A DNA stretch of 17,787 bases from Atkinsonella hypoxylon (lineage: Eukaryota > Ascomycota > Sordariomycetes > Hypocreales > Clavicipitaceae). The translations under genes were made by a program, and so were the position numbers. Below the pieces are notes generated by a model. It saw only the letters and a list, made by a program, of their open reading frames with translations, made no database searches and was not told where the DNA came from. Below are positions 1-8,699 of the stretch, in pieces (position 1 is the stretch's first letter; every line of letters begins with the position of its first letter). The stretch spans positions 1-17,787 of the forward strand of contig JFHB01000356.1 of the NCBI GenBank assembly GCA_000729835.1, read 5' to 3'.

Positions 1-163
1 ACAGTACTAATAACAGGACTAAATAACATAACTAATTCCAGCAATTCCAGGGTAGTTATAGTTGAATATAACTAGTTGTTGTTGATTGTTTTTGTTGTTT
101 TCGATTTTTAACTGTTTTTTCGTTGCTTTTTAATTTTTCGAGTGTTTTTGTTGCTTTTATAAG

Positions 164-314
164 CTAGCTAGAAAGCTCTAGTAACTTAATGAATTGTTGA
201 TGCTTTTGAATAGCAAGAGGCTTAGTTAGGCCATCTGCTAGCATCTAATTCGTATCAATATAACTAACCTTAGCTATACCTTTACGAATCTTTTCCCTAA
301 TGTAGTTAAACTTC
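164..314 (-). pseudogene. Copia B gag-pol, C-terminal RNase H tail
   Basis: Read leftward, this continues the frame of the pseudogene at 8126-13227. Counting one copy of the target duplication, the gag codon phase is preserved across A's insertion. The peptide shows the copia RNase H tail: a Tyr-Ile-Asp-Thr-Asn stretch, then Met-Leu-Ala-Asp-Gly-Leu-Thr-Lys-Pro-Leu (family consensus ADxLTKPL) and an Ile-Lys-Leu-Leu-Glu-Leu end. One in-frame TAG replaces the Gln expected before Met-Leu-Ala-Asp. I place the stop at TAG 164-166, which A shares at 7175-7177. That TAG could itself be a RIP product, because the frame stays open for about 35 more codons to a TAA. Full B gag-pol would be about 1,750 codons. 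Confidence 0.9.
310..314. repeat. Target-site duplication of element A, left copy (ACTTC)
   Basis: ACTTC directly precedes the TGTTA start of A's 5' LTR and is repeated directly after A's 3' LTR at 8121-8125. A 5-bp duplication is normal for copia integrases. Removing A plus one copy rejoins B's reading frame. Confidence 0.95.
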
Positions 315-1007
315 TGTTAAAAATAAGCTACCCTGTATAGCCTATTTTTATGCCTACTAGTTGCTCTATCACGTGACCCTTATTAGGTCTTGTTACGTTG
401 ATTTTTAGTAGATATATCGCTGTTACTAGATGCGAAACATCTAGAATTGACTAAGGCAAAGTTGCCTAACCTATAGTCAACTTTAACTGCGATTTTCTCT
501 ACAACTAGCAATAGTAGAAATTCAAGAAGTATACCATTCGAAAGCTAAGAATTAGGGCTATTTAATGGTATAATTGTTGGATAGAGTTGCTTATAAGGGT
601 TACTTATTATTAGTGGAATTTGTTAAATTGTGCATATAAACGTCTCGTTTGTATAGCTGTAAGTCGATTTTTTTGTTTTTATATAGTAAATCTTTTTGCA
701 GAAATTATAAAGTAGCCTACAAGCCCCTTCTAGCGACTATAGCCTGCTGATATAGTTAGAGGGTCTATAAGGGACTGGAAAGATTTAAGATCCTACCCTT
801 ACTAAGTTTGTTATAGCGCTCTTAATATAAAGATACTACTATTACAGTTATCTATTGCCTCTACGTGATCTATACTATACACTACAGCTTAATTTAGGCT
901 GCTGCTGCTTCTACTATATAATAATTGCTAGGAGCAATTACAGGTGCTAAATATAAGAGACCACTACCCTCTTCTATCTAGTCCTGTAATCCCTATTATT
1001 TTCAATA
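315..1007 (+). repeat. 5' LTR of copia element A
   Basis: The LTR runs from TGTTA to CAATA. The expected TGTTG...CAACA ends have each lost their CpA or TpG to TpA. It matches the 3' LTR at 7428-8120 base for base in length (693), and the inverted LTR of B at 14181-14876. By eye the two LTRs of A differ at about 43 positions, about 40 of them transitions, with changes in both copies. U3, R and U5 limits cannot be set from sequence alone; a T-rich run with a TATATA-like stretch near 667-695 is a possible core promoter. Some CpG is still present. Confidence 0.95.
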
Positions 1008-1024
1008 GGTTATAAGCCCGGAAG
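1008..1024 (+). other. Primer binding site of element A (half-tRNA type)
   Basis: GGTTATAAGCCCGGAAG starts immediately after the LTR. Drosophila copia primes from an internal cut of initiator tRNA-Met, using a PBS of the form GGTTATG-GCCC complementary to the anticodon arm. The site here fits that scheme if one G was changed to A in a TpG context by RIP. Read literally it would instead pair with an anticodon loop containing UAU (Ile). Element B has the identical 17 bases inverted at 14164-14180. Confidence 0.75.
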
Positions 1025-1945
1025 ACCTATCTGCAAGCTGTTAGCCCGCTGAAATCTACTATTGTGTACTGTATTACCCACTAGAAGCTATATTAAGACC
1101 TGCGCTAGCAGCTATTGCTGCTATTAGTAGCTTGCTGGAAGCTATTAATACCTACTGCACATATATCGCTAGCCACTATACTAGTGTTTTTATTCTGCCT
1201 ACCCTGTGCCTCCTGCACTCTATACACCCTATGTATACACACTTTTAAAGCTATTCTTAATAGCTAGGTTCTATCGTTGCGTAACATTAAAATATATATA
1301 TCTGCACACATTATATTTGCATTGCGAATCGTTTTATTAGGCACTGCTTAATCAATTATTTCCATTAAGAAATAAGCTTAGCGCTGCACTGCATCGCTTG
1401 TTGTTGTACTGTTATCTTGTATATTGTGCACCCTATGCACCTCTGTTAGTAGCTATACTACAATTTGTAGTGCACGCCTAACAGCTCTTGTTGCAGATAT
1501 TCCTGTGTTTTTAGTTGCAGAATCAATTTATATAGTAATCCCACTGGTTGGGATTTTGAAGTAGGAATTAGCTAGATATCCCTAAATTGGCTGTGCCTAG
1601 GTCTCCACTGATTTATTAGAACCTAATTGGAGAAGAATCTCCTAAATTTTTTAGCTAAAAATAGCTAGCACCTGTGTTTTGTGCCCCTCGCGACCGCTTG
1701 TCAATCTAGTCTGCTATACAAATTGTATGCGCATACAGATCGCGATATAACGCAGCCTTTAGAGCCCGTTATACCTATTACGAAAGAAATTGGAGAAAAA
1801 TCTCAGTATAATTTCTGAAGATATAGGACACTTCTAGCCTATATTTAGTAAGAATTATTACTGTTATTTACTACTATTTCCACTGTAATTTAGGCTATAA
1901 TTAGCTATAAAGAGCGTTAAAATAGCTATATTTTAAACCCTTAAA
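1025..1945 (+). other. Long untranslated leader of element A
   Basis: About 920 bases lie between PBS and gag with no supportable ORF on either strand. The leader is conserved, as an inverted copy, in element B (13228-14163). It keeps more CpG and CpA than the coding part. It contains short perfect palindromes: CTACAATTTGTAG at 1458-1470, ATACAAATTGTAT at 1716-1728 and GTATGCGCATAC at 1725-1736. In LTR elements this zone usually carries packaging and dimerisation signals; assigning those here is inference. Confidence 0.7.
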
Positions 1946-3440
1946 ATAGCACCAAAAGGAACAGGCAAGGGAAAGAGCACAAGCCCTGAACAGGGTAGTG
2001 GTTCTAGTACACTAGCTACAGCTGCTACTAGCTTTCCTGGTCCAGCAAGGTCCCCCCCTCAGCCAGTAGATTCCTCTTCTAATAAAGAAGATTATACAGC
2101 TGAGAAGGCTCTAAAGGAAGCTAGATTAGCTTCTAAAAGAGTAGTGCAAGTCTATAATGTTTAAGCTAATCTAAAAGCTTAAATAGATAAGCAACAAGAG
2201 ACCCTAAATAGATTTATTAGGTATAGTGAAGCAAAACAAAGCTAAAATAAAGGTAATATAGCTAATTTACTAAGTAAATTAGATACTATAATTACATCTA
2301 TAGGTAATCTCTCTATAGGGTCTCCTAAAGCAGATTCTGTTACTTCTAAGACTTCTAAAGTCTCTTTTAAAGTCCCTAAACCTTCTAGTTCCTCTAATAG
2401 TGCTACTTTTCTGCCTGCTTTTAATAAAGGCACTATAAAAGAGTTAAATAAGAAGGTCCACTCTATTCTAGAGGCTGCTAAGCTAAAAGGCCCTAAAAAT
2501 TTTAAATAGTAGAAGTAAGCTTTAACTATTTAATTTAGGGCACTAGAATTCCCTTAATTTATTAATAATCCTAGTATAGCTAGTACATTAGTAGATTTAG
2601 AGCAAGCTATTATCCTTATAATTATAAGAGATAGTTGCTAATCTAGACCTTAAGCTACTATAAGCTAGCATAAGTCCCCTGTAGATGCCTATAACGTTCT
2701 AGTTAGGCAGTATTTGTAGAGTGCTAAAATATAACGTAGTACGCTATATACTAGTTATTACAACTTATTGTTTTTAAACTATAAGGGATCTTTAGAGGCC
2801 TTTAATGCTGAATTTAATAATTTACTAGCTAGATTACAGCTCTATAGTGTAGCTATTAATCCTATTAACTAGGTAAATTATTATATTAATGCTTTAAAGA
2901 AGACCTTCCCTAGCTAGGCTGAAAGGCAGCGATATTCTATTAGAGCTGCTAGAGCACAAGGTCTATCTGTAAAAATGCTGAATTTACAGTTCCTTATAGC
3001 TAACTTATTAGAAGAACAAAGAGATAAAAGCTCCTCTATATCTAAGGCTCTTAGTTATAAAGCTTCTAACTCTAATAGTTCTAATAATAATAATAAAGCT
3101 AACTAAGGAAAGAATCCTCCTAATTAGAAGAAGAATTCCGATTCTAATTCTAACGATTCTAATGCCTTTAAAGAAAAAGATTAAGATAAAGCCTCTAAGA
3201 ATAAGAAGAAGTAGAAGGGCTAAAGAAGAAGTAACAAAAACTCTAGGAATAAGGATGGAGAAGCTGCTTTTACTATAGGTTGTTATAACCTATCTACTAG
3301 CAACCAGGATACTATAGATTCCGATAGTGAATCTAGCAGTTCTAGTAGTAATAATTCTTACGATTTAGATATAGAATCCACTACTAGTGATACTAGTACT
3401 ACTAGTAATAATACCCCTTCTTTTAACTATTCTAATAGAA
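1946..3440 (+). pseudogene. Gag region of copia A
   Basis: This is the N-terminal part of the polyprotein, which would form the virus-like particle. A Ser/Thr/Pro-rich start leads to a helical region and then the copia gag core around residues 270-350, with a Leu-Glu-Ala-Phe-Asn-Ala-Glu-Phe-Asn stretch typical of retrotransposon gag (UBN2-like). Residues about 370-500 are low complexity: Ser/Asn runs, Lys-rich patches and an Asp/Ser/Thr acidic stretch. I do not see the CCHC zinc knuckle that many copia gags have; only isolated Cys residues occur. The basic Lys/Arg patches may have served for RNA binding, or the knuckle may have been lost. About 20 in-frame stops interrupt this part. Confidence 0.8.
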
Positions 3441-3600
3441 TAATTAAAAACTCCTTACTATACAATACAGGTTCTACCTGTTATATAGTTAACAATAAGG
3501 CATTTTTTAGGACTTTTAAGCCTATAAAAAAGGGTAAAACCGCGCCTATTGCTACTGGAGGAGGTTCTATTTATCCTAAAAGACAGGGAACTGCTGTATT
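3441..3600 (+). pseudogene. Aspartic protease region of copia A
   Basis: Leu-Leu-Tyr-Asn-Thr-Gly-Ser-Thr at residues 504-511 matches the copia protease active site (D-S/T-G), followed by an Ile-Val-Asn-Asn-Lys-Ala-Phe-Phe stretch like the family's HIVND..LF. The catalytic Asp is Asn here (codon 3464-3466) and also in B (11710-11712), so the protease is dead in both copies. Confidence 0.8.
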
Positions 3601-4199
3601 CTAGGTACTAGTTAGTACAAATCCAGCTAAATACAGGCCTTTAGCTCTAAAGGATGCTCTATATTGCCTAGGTTTAGATACTAACCTAATTAGTGGTCTA
3701 AAGCACTATTTAATAGGGGGCACTCTCCTTAGAAATTAGCTATTTCTAGCTAATAGAAGCTGCTGTAGGCTTCTAAATCCTAAAAAGTATAGTTTCTTTC
3801 TACAGCTTAAGGGGCAAGAGACCCCTAGAGTGTGTAAAAACCACGCTAATCTCTTTTATATAGGATTTCTAGCTAGCAATAGTTATAATAGCAGTTATAA
3901 TGCTAGTTATTCTATAGAGGTTTAAATCCCTTAACAGCCTAGTTTTAATCCAGAGGAATATAGCTAAATTGAGGAATTATTTAATTTTAAAGAAGATAAT
4001 ACCAATAATAATGCTATAGTGCTATTAGCCCTAGTTCCTAAACGGGCTTCTAGTTAGATTCCTTCTAATAACAGGGATTTAGAAGGTCTAAATCCTAAGT
4101 TGCTGGATATTGGAGGAAATAGCCGTCTAGATCCCTTAAATAAGGCCTGTAGTTCTTAAGAGATCTAGCAAGATAGGGAGCAACAGGAAGCTAGCTCTA

Positions 4200-5173
4200 A
4201 TAATAATTCTAGTAGTAATTCTCCTATTACTGCTTCTTCTTCCTATAAGAAGCTCCTAGAATTAGCTGCTACTTAGTATATTAGATTAGGGCATATAGAA
4301 CTCCCTTTACTAAAGAAGACTACTTCTATTACTAAAGGTATTCCTAATTTTATAAAAATTAAGGAAAAGGATTTTAACTGCCTAGCTTGCAACTAAGCTA
4401 AAGCTGTTAGAAGACCTAGCAAGCATACTATTCCTAACCCCTCTAGATATTTAGATATTATAGAGGGAGATACCGTTAAAATAGAGCCTATACTGCACAA
4501 TAAGAGGCCTCTAGTTCTTTTTCTAATTAATAGAAAATTACAGTATAAGTGGTCTTTTAATCTAGCTAATAAAGAGGGTTTTACTCTCTATAGCTGTATT
4601 AAAGACTTCTTTAAGGAATTAAAAAACTAGTATAACTGCTACCCTAAACACCTTTATTTTAATAGTAGTACAGAAATTAATACTAGGTTGCAAGCTTAGC
4701 TATCTTCTAAGGGTATTTGCTTTAGCACCTCTTGCCTCTATATTTATAAATAGAATAGGCTAATAGAGAGAGCTATAAGGGTACTTCTAGACCGTTTGTG
4801 TGCTACCCTACAGTAGTTATAATTACCTCTATATCTATAGTCTTATATCCTTCCTGCTATAGTGGATTTAGTTAATACTACTGCGAATAGTACTAAACTA
4901 CTAAGTCCTAAACAGCTATATTTAGCTAATTTAGAGCCTTCTAAGACCTATAAGCCTAATTTTTCCAAAATTAGAGCTATAGGCTCCTATTGCGAAGTTC
5001 TAATCCTATTAGAACAGAGATCTAGGTTGCAGAAGCTAGCTAAAAGAACTATTCCTAGTAGACTTTTAGCTACACTAGGTTCTAATATATATCTAATATA
5101 TATTCCCTCTAAACGAGCTGTTATAAAGACTAGCTTCGTTAAAATTATAGAAGGAATAGGTTCTATTTTATAG
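4200..5173 (+). pseudogene. Integrase region of copia A
   Basis: The region begins with the HHCC zinc-binding module: Arg-Leu-Gly-His ends at His 783, and Cys 812 and Cys 815 form the CxxC pair. The first His of the module is Tyr 778 in A but still His in B. The rve core follows: Asp 842 in Glu-Gly-Asp-Thr, an Asn in place of the second catalytic Asp at 906 (before Ser-Ser-Thr-Glu), and Glu 941 in the Asn-Arg-Leu-Ile-Glu-Arg motif, 35 positions on. The stop-free stretch 4862-5173 (103 codons) is the C-terminal part of integrase, ending near the conserved block that precedes RT. It is only a gap between stops, not a separate gene. Confidence 0.88.
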
Positions 5174-5579
5174 GGTATCCCTAAGGTTCCTATTAGTTCT
5201 ATAGTAGATAATCCTTTAGAGGGAGAAATTGATAACTAGCAATTAGTGGATAATTATACTCCTAAGTATCCTTATCCTAGTTATCTAGATGTACTAAATT
5301 ATCTACTAGAACCTGTAGATTAAGCTCTTCTACTAAGCAACTCTATAGAAGCTATAGAGGCCCCTAAAGCCCCTATACCTATAGAAACACCTATAGAAGC
5401 TACTATAGAAGCTGAAGCTAATGCTAATGCTATAGATTTAGATAGAGATATATTTTCCTTAATTAAGGATCTATGCTTTAAGGCAAGGACTAAAGCAGCT
5501 ATTACTTCTAATAGTAATAAGAATAAACTTCCTAACACGTAGAAGCAAGCCCTAAAAAGCTCTACTAAGCAGCATTAGA

Positions 5580-6460
5580 TAGAAGCTACCTATAGCGAAT
5601 TTAAGCAGCTATTAGCTGCTGGAACCTTTAAATTTATAGGGAAAGACTAAGTACCTAAGGGCTAAAGAGTTCTAAAGAATAGGCTTATCTATAGGCTAAA
5701 AAAGGATAAAGAAAATAATCCTATTAAATATAAGGCCTGCCTTATTGCTAAGGGATTTATATAAATAGAAGGTTAAAACTATCTAGAGACCTTTACTGCA
5801 ACTAGTATTCCTCCTAGCTAGCGTATATTATTAGCTCTTACAGCTTTTAATAACTAAGAAGTTGAGCAAATCGACTTTATAGGAGCGTTTTTAAATAGCA
5901 AGCTAAAAGAAGCTATTTATATAGAAATCCTAGATAGATTCATTAAATTTGCAGAGCAAGCATTGCTATTAGTAGCTAAGCTACTAAAAAGCTGTAATTA
6001 TAGGCCTTCTAAAGACTAGGTAATTAAGCTAGAAAAATCCCTCTATGGTTTAAAGCAAAGTCCTAGAGAATAGCAGCAAATTCTAATAGAATTACTTTAA
6101 AAGTATAGATTTAAACCTCTTATATTAGACCTAGCAGTCTTTTATAACCTAGCTACATCTACGTATATTGCTACTTACGTAGATAACTGTCTTCTAATTA
6201 GTCTAAATCTAAGCTATATTAATAAGCTAAAGAAGCTATTATATAAAGCTTATCCAATAGAAGATAGAGGACCAGCAGAATTCTTTCTAGGCGTTTAAAT
6301 CACCTGTAATAGGTCTAAAAGGTCTATTAAAATCTATTAATCTCAATATATCCTTAAAGCCCTAGAGAGATTCAAAATGCTAGATGCTAAGCCGGCTTCT
6401 ATCCCTATACAGCTAGGGATTCTAAAGCAACTAGTTATAAAACTTCTCTTAAAATCCGAT
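5580..6460 (+). pseudogene. Reverse transcriptase (RVT_2) region of copia A
   Basis: The motifs run in order: the Arg-Leu-Ile-Tyr-Arg-Leu-Lys block, Lys-Ala-Cys-Leu-Ile-Ala-Lys-Gly-Phe (family KARLVAKGF, Arg lost), Gln-Ile-Asp-Phe-Ile-Gly-Ala-Phe-Leu with the first catalytic Asp at residue 1310, Leu-Glu-Lys-Ser-Leu-Tyr-Gly-Leu-Lys-Gln-Ser-Pro-Arg, and Tyr-Val-Asp-Asn at 1411-1414 where YVDD is required. More than a dozen stops lie at Gln or Trp sites, and the active site is lost. The same region in B keeps KARLVAKGF but has Tyr-Ser-Leu-Lys-Gln, so the two copies are damaged at different places. Confidence 0.9.
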
Positions 6461-7177
6461 TATAAGCTTTATTAGAGCATAATAGGCACTATAATATACC
6501 TAATGTTGCTAACTAGGGCTAATATTGCTTTTTCCGTTTAGTAGCTATCAACCTTTCTAGCTAAGCCCTATATAGAGCACCTAAACGCCTCTAAGTACCT
6601 CCTAAGGTACTTAAGTGGTACTAGAAGCTTTGCTATTATTTATAAGCATTCTAGTTTACACCCTATAGGGTCCTCTTCTAAAGCTTCTAGCTCTAAAGAA
6701 GTACTTAAGACCCTCCTTAGTTATTGCAATAGCGATTTTGCTAGTAATAAAACCTCTTCTAAATCAACCTATACTTATCTATATAAGCTAGCTAGTGGAC
6801 CTATTAGCTAGAAATTAAAGAAAGCTAGTACTATTGCTCTTTCTACATTAGAAGCAGAATCTAATGCATTATCTAAAGCTATAAGGGAATTAGAGTAGCT
6901 CTATAGCCTTTTTAAGGAGATAAAGCTACCTTTAACCCCTCCTATTCCTATTAGGTGTAATAATTAAGGCGCTATAGTTACTGCTTACAACCTAACGTTA
7001 TATAGTAGAACTAAGCACACCCTTTTAAAGTTTAACTACATTAGGGAAAAGATTCGTAAAGGTATAGCTAAGGTTAGTTATATTAATATAAATTAGATGC
7101 TAGTAGATAGCCTAACTAAGCCTCTTGCTATTTAAAAGCATTAACAATTCATTAAGTTACTAGAGCTTTTTAGCTAG
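6461..7177 (+). pseudogene. RNase H region of copia A
   Basis: This starts with the family's Ile-Gly-Thr-Ile-Ile-Tyr-Leu..Leu-Thr-Arg-Ala block. Asp 1597 (Ser-Asp-Phe-Ala), the Ile-Ser-stop-Lys site (ISWKSKK in B), and Leu-Ser-Thr-Leu-Glu-Ala-Glu with Glu 1636 and 1638 are recognisable, then the Leu-Thr-Lys-Pro-Leu tail. At 6539-6544 A has TAG TAG where B has CAG TGG (Gln-Trp), a direct record of CpA and TpG mutation. The A sequence lacks four codons present in B near 8455-8470. Confidence 0.88.
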
Positions 7178-7420
7178 CTTATAAAAGCAATAAAAACACT
7201 TAAAAAATCGAAAAGCAACGAAAAAACAGTTAAAAATCGAAAACAACAAAAACAATTAACAATAACTAGTTATATTTAACTATAACTACTCTAGAATTGC
7301 TGAAATTAGTTATGTTATTTAGTTCTATTATTAGTACTATATTTCGTTAGTTAATTCTAACTTAGATATCCTTTAAAGGAGCTAAGTTGCTTATAGAACT
7401 AGTTACTTCTTACATTTCTA
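7178..7420 (+). other. 3' untranslated region of element A
   Basis: About 240 bases, very A-rich between 7185 and 7265, with no supported gene. It is present inverted at 1-163 from element B. If the last TAG is a RIP product, the first 30-odd codons would be a basic Lys/Asn/Gln-rich tail of pol. Confidence 0.65.
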
Positions 7421-7427
7421 GAGGGAG
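7421..7427 (+). other. Polypurine tract of element A
   Basis: GAGGGAG lies directly against the TGTTA start of the 3' LTR, the position and composition expected for the plus-strand primer in reverse transcription. Confidence 0.8.
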
Positions 7428-8120
7428 TGTTAAAAATAAGCTACCCTATATAGCCTATTTTTATGCCTACTAGTTGCTCTATTATGTAACCCTTATTAGG
7501 TCTTATTACGTTAATTTTTAGTAGAGATATCGCTGTTACTAGATGCAAAACATCTAGAATTGACTAAGGCAAAGTTGCCTAACCTATAGTTAACTTTAAC
7601 TGCGATTTTCTCTACAACTAGCAATAGTAGAAATTTAAGAAGTATACTATTTAAAAGCTAAGAATTAGGGCTATTTAATAGTATAATTGTTAGATAGAGT
7701 TGCTTATAAGGGTTACTTATTATTAGTGGAATTTGTTAAATTGTGTATATAGGCTTCTTGTTTGTATAGCTGTGAGTTGATTTTTTTGTTTTTATATAGT
7801 AAATCTTTTTGCGGAAATTATAAAGTAGTCTATAAGCCTCTTCTAGCAACTACAGCCCGCTAATATAGTTAGAGGGTCTATAAGGGACTGGAAAGATTCG
7901 AGATTCTACTCTTACTAAGTTCGTTACAGCGCTCTTAATATAAAGATACCACTATTACAGTTATATATTGCCTCTACGTGATCTATACTATACACTACAG
8001 CTTGATTTAGGCCGCTGCTGCTTCTACTACGTGATAATTGCTAGGAGCAATTACAGGTGCTAAATATAAGAGACCACTACCCTCTTCTATCTAGTCCTGT
8101 AATCCCTATTATTTTCAATA
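7428..8120 (+). repeat. 3' LTR of copia element A
   Basis: This 693-base LTR starts at TGTTA after the polypurine tract and ends at CAATA before the ACTTC duplication. It differs from the 5' LTR at about 43 sites, nearly all transitions. Examples: CACGTGAC in the 5' copy is TATGTAAC here, while ACTATATAAT in the 5' copy is ACTACGTGAT here. Each copy keeps some bases the other has lost, so mutation occurred after insertion and independently in each. Confidence 0.95.
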
Positions 8121-8125
8121 ACTTC
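8121..8125. repeat. Target-site duplication of element A, right copy (ACTTC)
   Basis: Direct repeat of 310-314, immediately after A's 3' LTR. Element B resumes at 8126. Confidence 0.95.
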
Positions 8126-8184
8126 AAAAGGGTGTGCTTAGTCCTACTATGCAACGTTAGGTTGTAAGCAGTAACTATAGCGCC

Positions 8185-8670
8185 TTAATTATTACACCTA
8201 ATAGGAATAGGAGGGGTTAAAGGTAGCTTTATCTCCTTAAAAAGGCTGTAGAGCCACTCTAATTCCCTAATAGCTTTAGATAATGCATCGAATTCTGCTT
8301 CTAATGTAGAAAGAGCAATAGTACTAGCTTTCTTTGATTTCCAGCTAATAGGTCCACCAGCTAGCTTATATAGATAAGCATAGGTTGATTTAGAAGAGAC
8401 TTTATCACCAGCAAAATCGCTATTGTAATAACTAAGGAGGGTCTTAAGTACTTCTTTATAACTAATAGAACTATTAGAAGCTTTAGAAGAAGACCCTATA
8501 GGGTGTAGACTAGAACGCTTATAAATAATAGCAAAGCTTCTAGTACCACTTAAGTACCTTAGGAGGTGCTTAGAGGCGTTTAGGTGCTCTATATAGGGCT
8601 TAGCTAGGAAGGTTGATAGCCACTGAACGGAAAAGGCAATATCAGCCCTAGTTAGCAACATAAGATACAT
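8185..8670 (-). pseudogene. Open stretch of copia B RNase H (161 codons)
   Basis: The longest stop-free stretch in the window. It begins at an internal Met in the Tyr-Leu-Met-Leu-Leu-Thr-Arg-Ala-Asp-Ile-Ala-Phe-Ser block and runs through Ser-Asp-Phe-Ala-Gly-Asp, Ile-Ser-Trp-Lys-Ser-Lys-Lys and Leu-Ser-Thr-Leu-Glu-Ala-Glu, all hallmarks of copia RNase H. It ends at TAA 8185-8187, which replaces the Gln of the Asn-Asn-Gln-Gly motif. It is a fragment of the polyprotein in the same phase as gag at 13227, with no reason to be translated alone. Automated annotation could call it a gene; it is not one. Confidence 0.92.
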
Positions 8671-8699
8671 AATAGTACCTATAATGCTCTAATAAAGCT

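Larger units (their letters stand above)
1..314 (-). mobile_element. Copia element B, 3' end fragment (split by element A)
   Basis: This is the reverse complement of element A's 7027-7340, collinear over 314 bases with no net indel. It carries the end of pol and about 160 bases of A-rich 3' untranslated sequence. It stops at 314 exactly where A's LTR begins and resumes at 8126, so it is one half of a copy cut in two by A. B's own polypurine tract and 3' LTR should lie just left of the window, by comparison with A about 90 and 780 bases further. The fragment is clearly less mutated than A's counterpart: several CAA and CAG codons and a TGG-derived Gly are still present. Confidence 0.95.
1946..7177 (+). 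pseudogene. Copia A gag-pol polyprotein, RIP-killed
   Basis: A single frame of 1,744 codons covers gag, protease, integrase, RT and RNase H, the Ty1/copia order. The start is placed at ATA 1946-1948, read as a former ATG (TpG to TpA), because recognisable peptide begins there (Ala-Pro-Lys-Gly-Thr-Gly-Lys) and B has the same ATA at the same place. I count about 60 in-frame stops, all TAG or TAA and none TGA, mostly where Gln or Trp is expected. There is no net frameshift from 1946 to the terminal TAG at 7175-7177. Active-site losses include protease Asp to Asn (residue 507), integrase His to Tyr (778) and Asp to Asn (906), and RT YVDD to YVDN (1411-1414). It cannot make a working polyprotein. 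The true end may lie downstream if the last TAG is also a RIP product. Confidence 0.93.
315..8120 (+). mobile_element. Complete, RIP-inactivated Ty1/copia retrotransposon (element A)
   Basis: The element is 7,806 bases long with two 693-base LTRs, PBS, leader, one gag-pol frame, polypurine tract and a perfect 5-bp target duplication. Integrase precedes reverse transcriptase, which defines the Ty1/copia superfamily. It sits inside the RNase H coding region of a relative of the same family (element B) in the opposite orientation. About 60 in-frame stops and lost catalytic Asp residues make it non-autonomous. The intact structure with preserved duplication shows it arrived by retrotransposition rather than segmental duplication. 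It is the last of the three insertions in this window. Confidence 0.97.

Noticed and set aside
2242..2433. Minus-strand 63-codon ORF
   Set aside because: It lies antisense to the gag core of element A, and its counterpart recurs on the plus strand at 12728-12925 antisense to B's gag. Depletion of TpG/CpA and the sense codon pattern leave the antisense frame open by chance.
4862..5173. 103-codon ORF as an independent gene
   Set aside because: It is in phase with gag-pol of A and matches the C-terminal part of copia integrase; it is only an interval between two RIP stops.
5320..5538. Minus-strand 72-codon ORF rich in Leu, Ala and Ser, looking like a membrane protein
   Set aside because: It is antisense to the Ala/Glu/Ile-rich linker between integrase and RT of copia A. 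The hydrophobic look comes from the complement of those codons; no start context or homology supports it.
1946..7177. Alternative genetic code in which TAA and TAG encode Gln
   Set aside because: TAG also replaces Trp (direct comparison with B), and the same lesion type changes Asp to Asn, His to Tyr and Arg to Cys at catalytic or conserved sites. RIP explains all of these; a code change explains only part.
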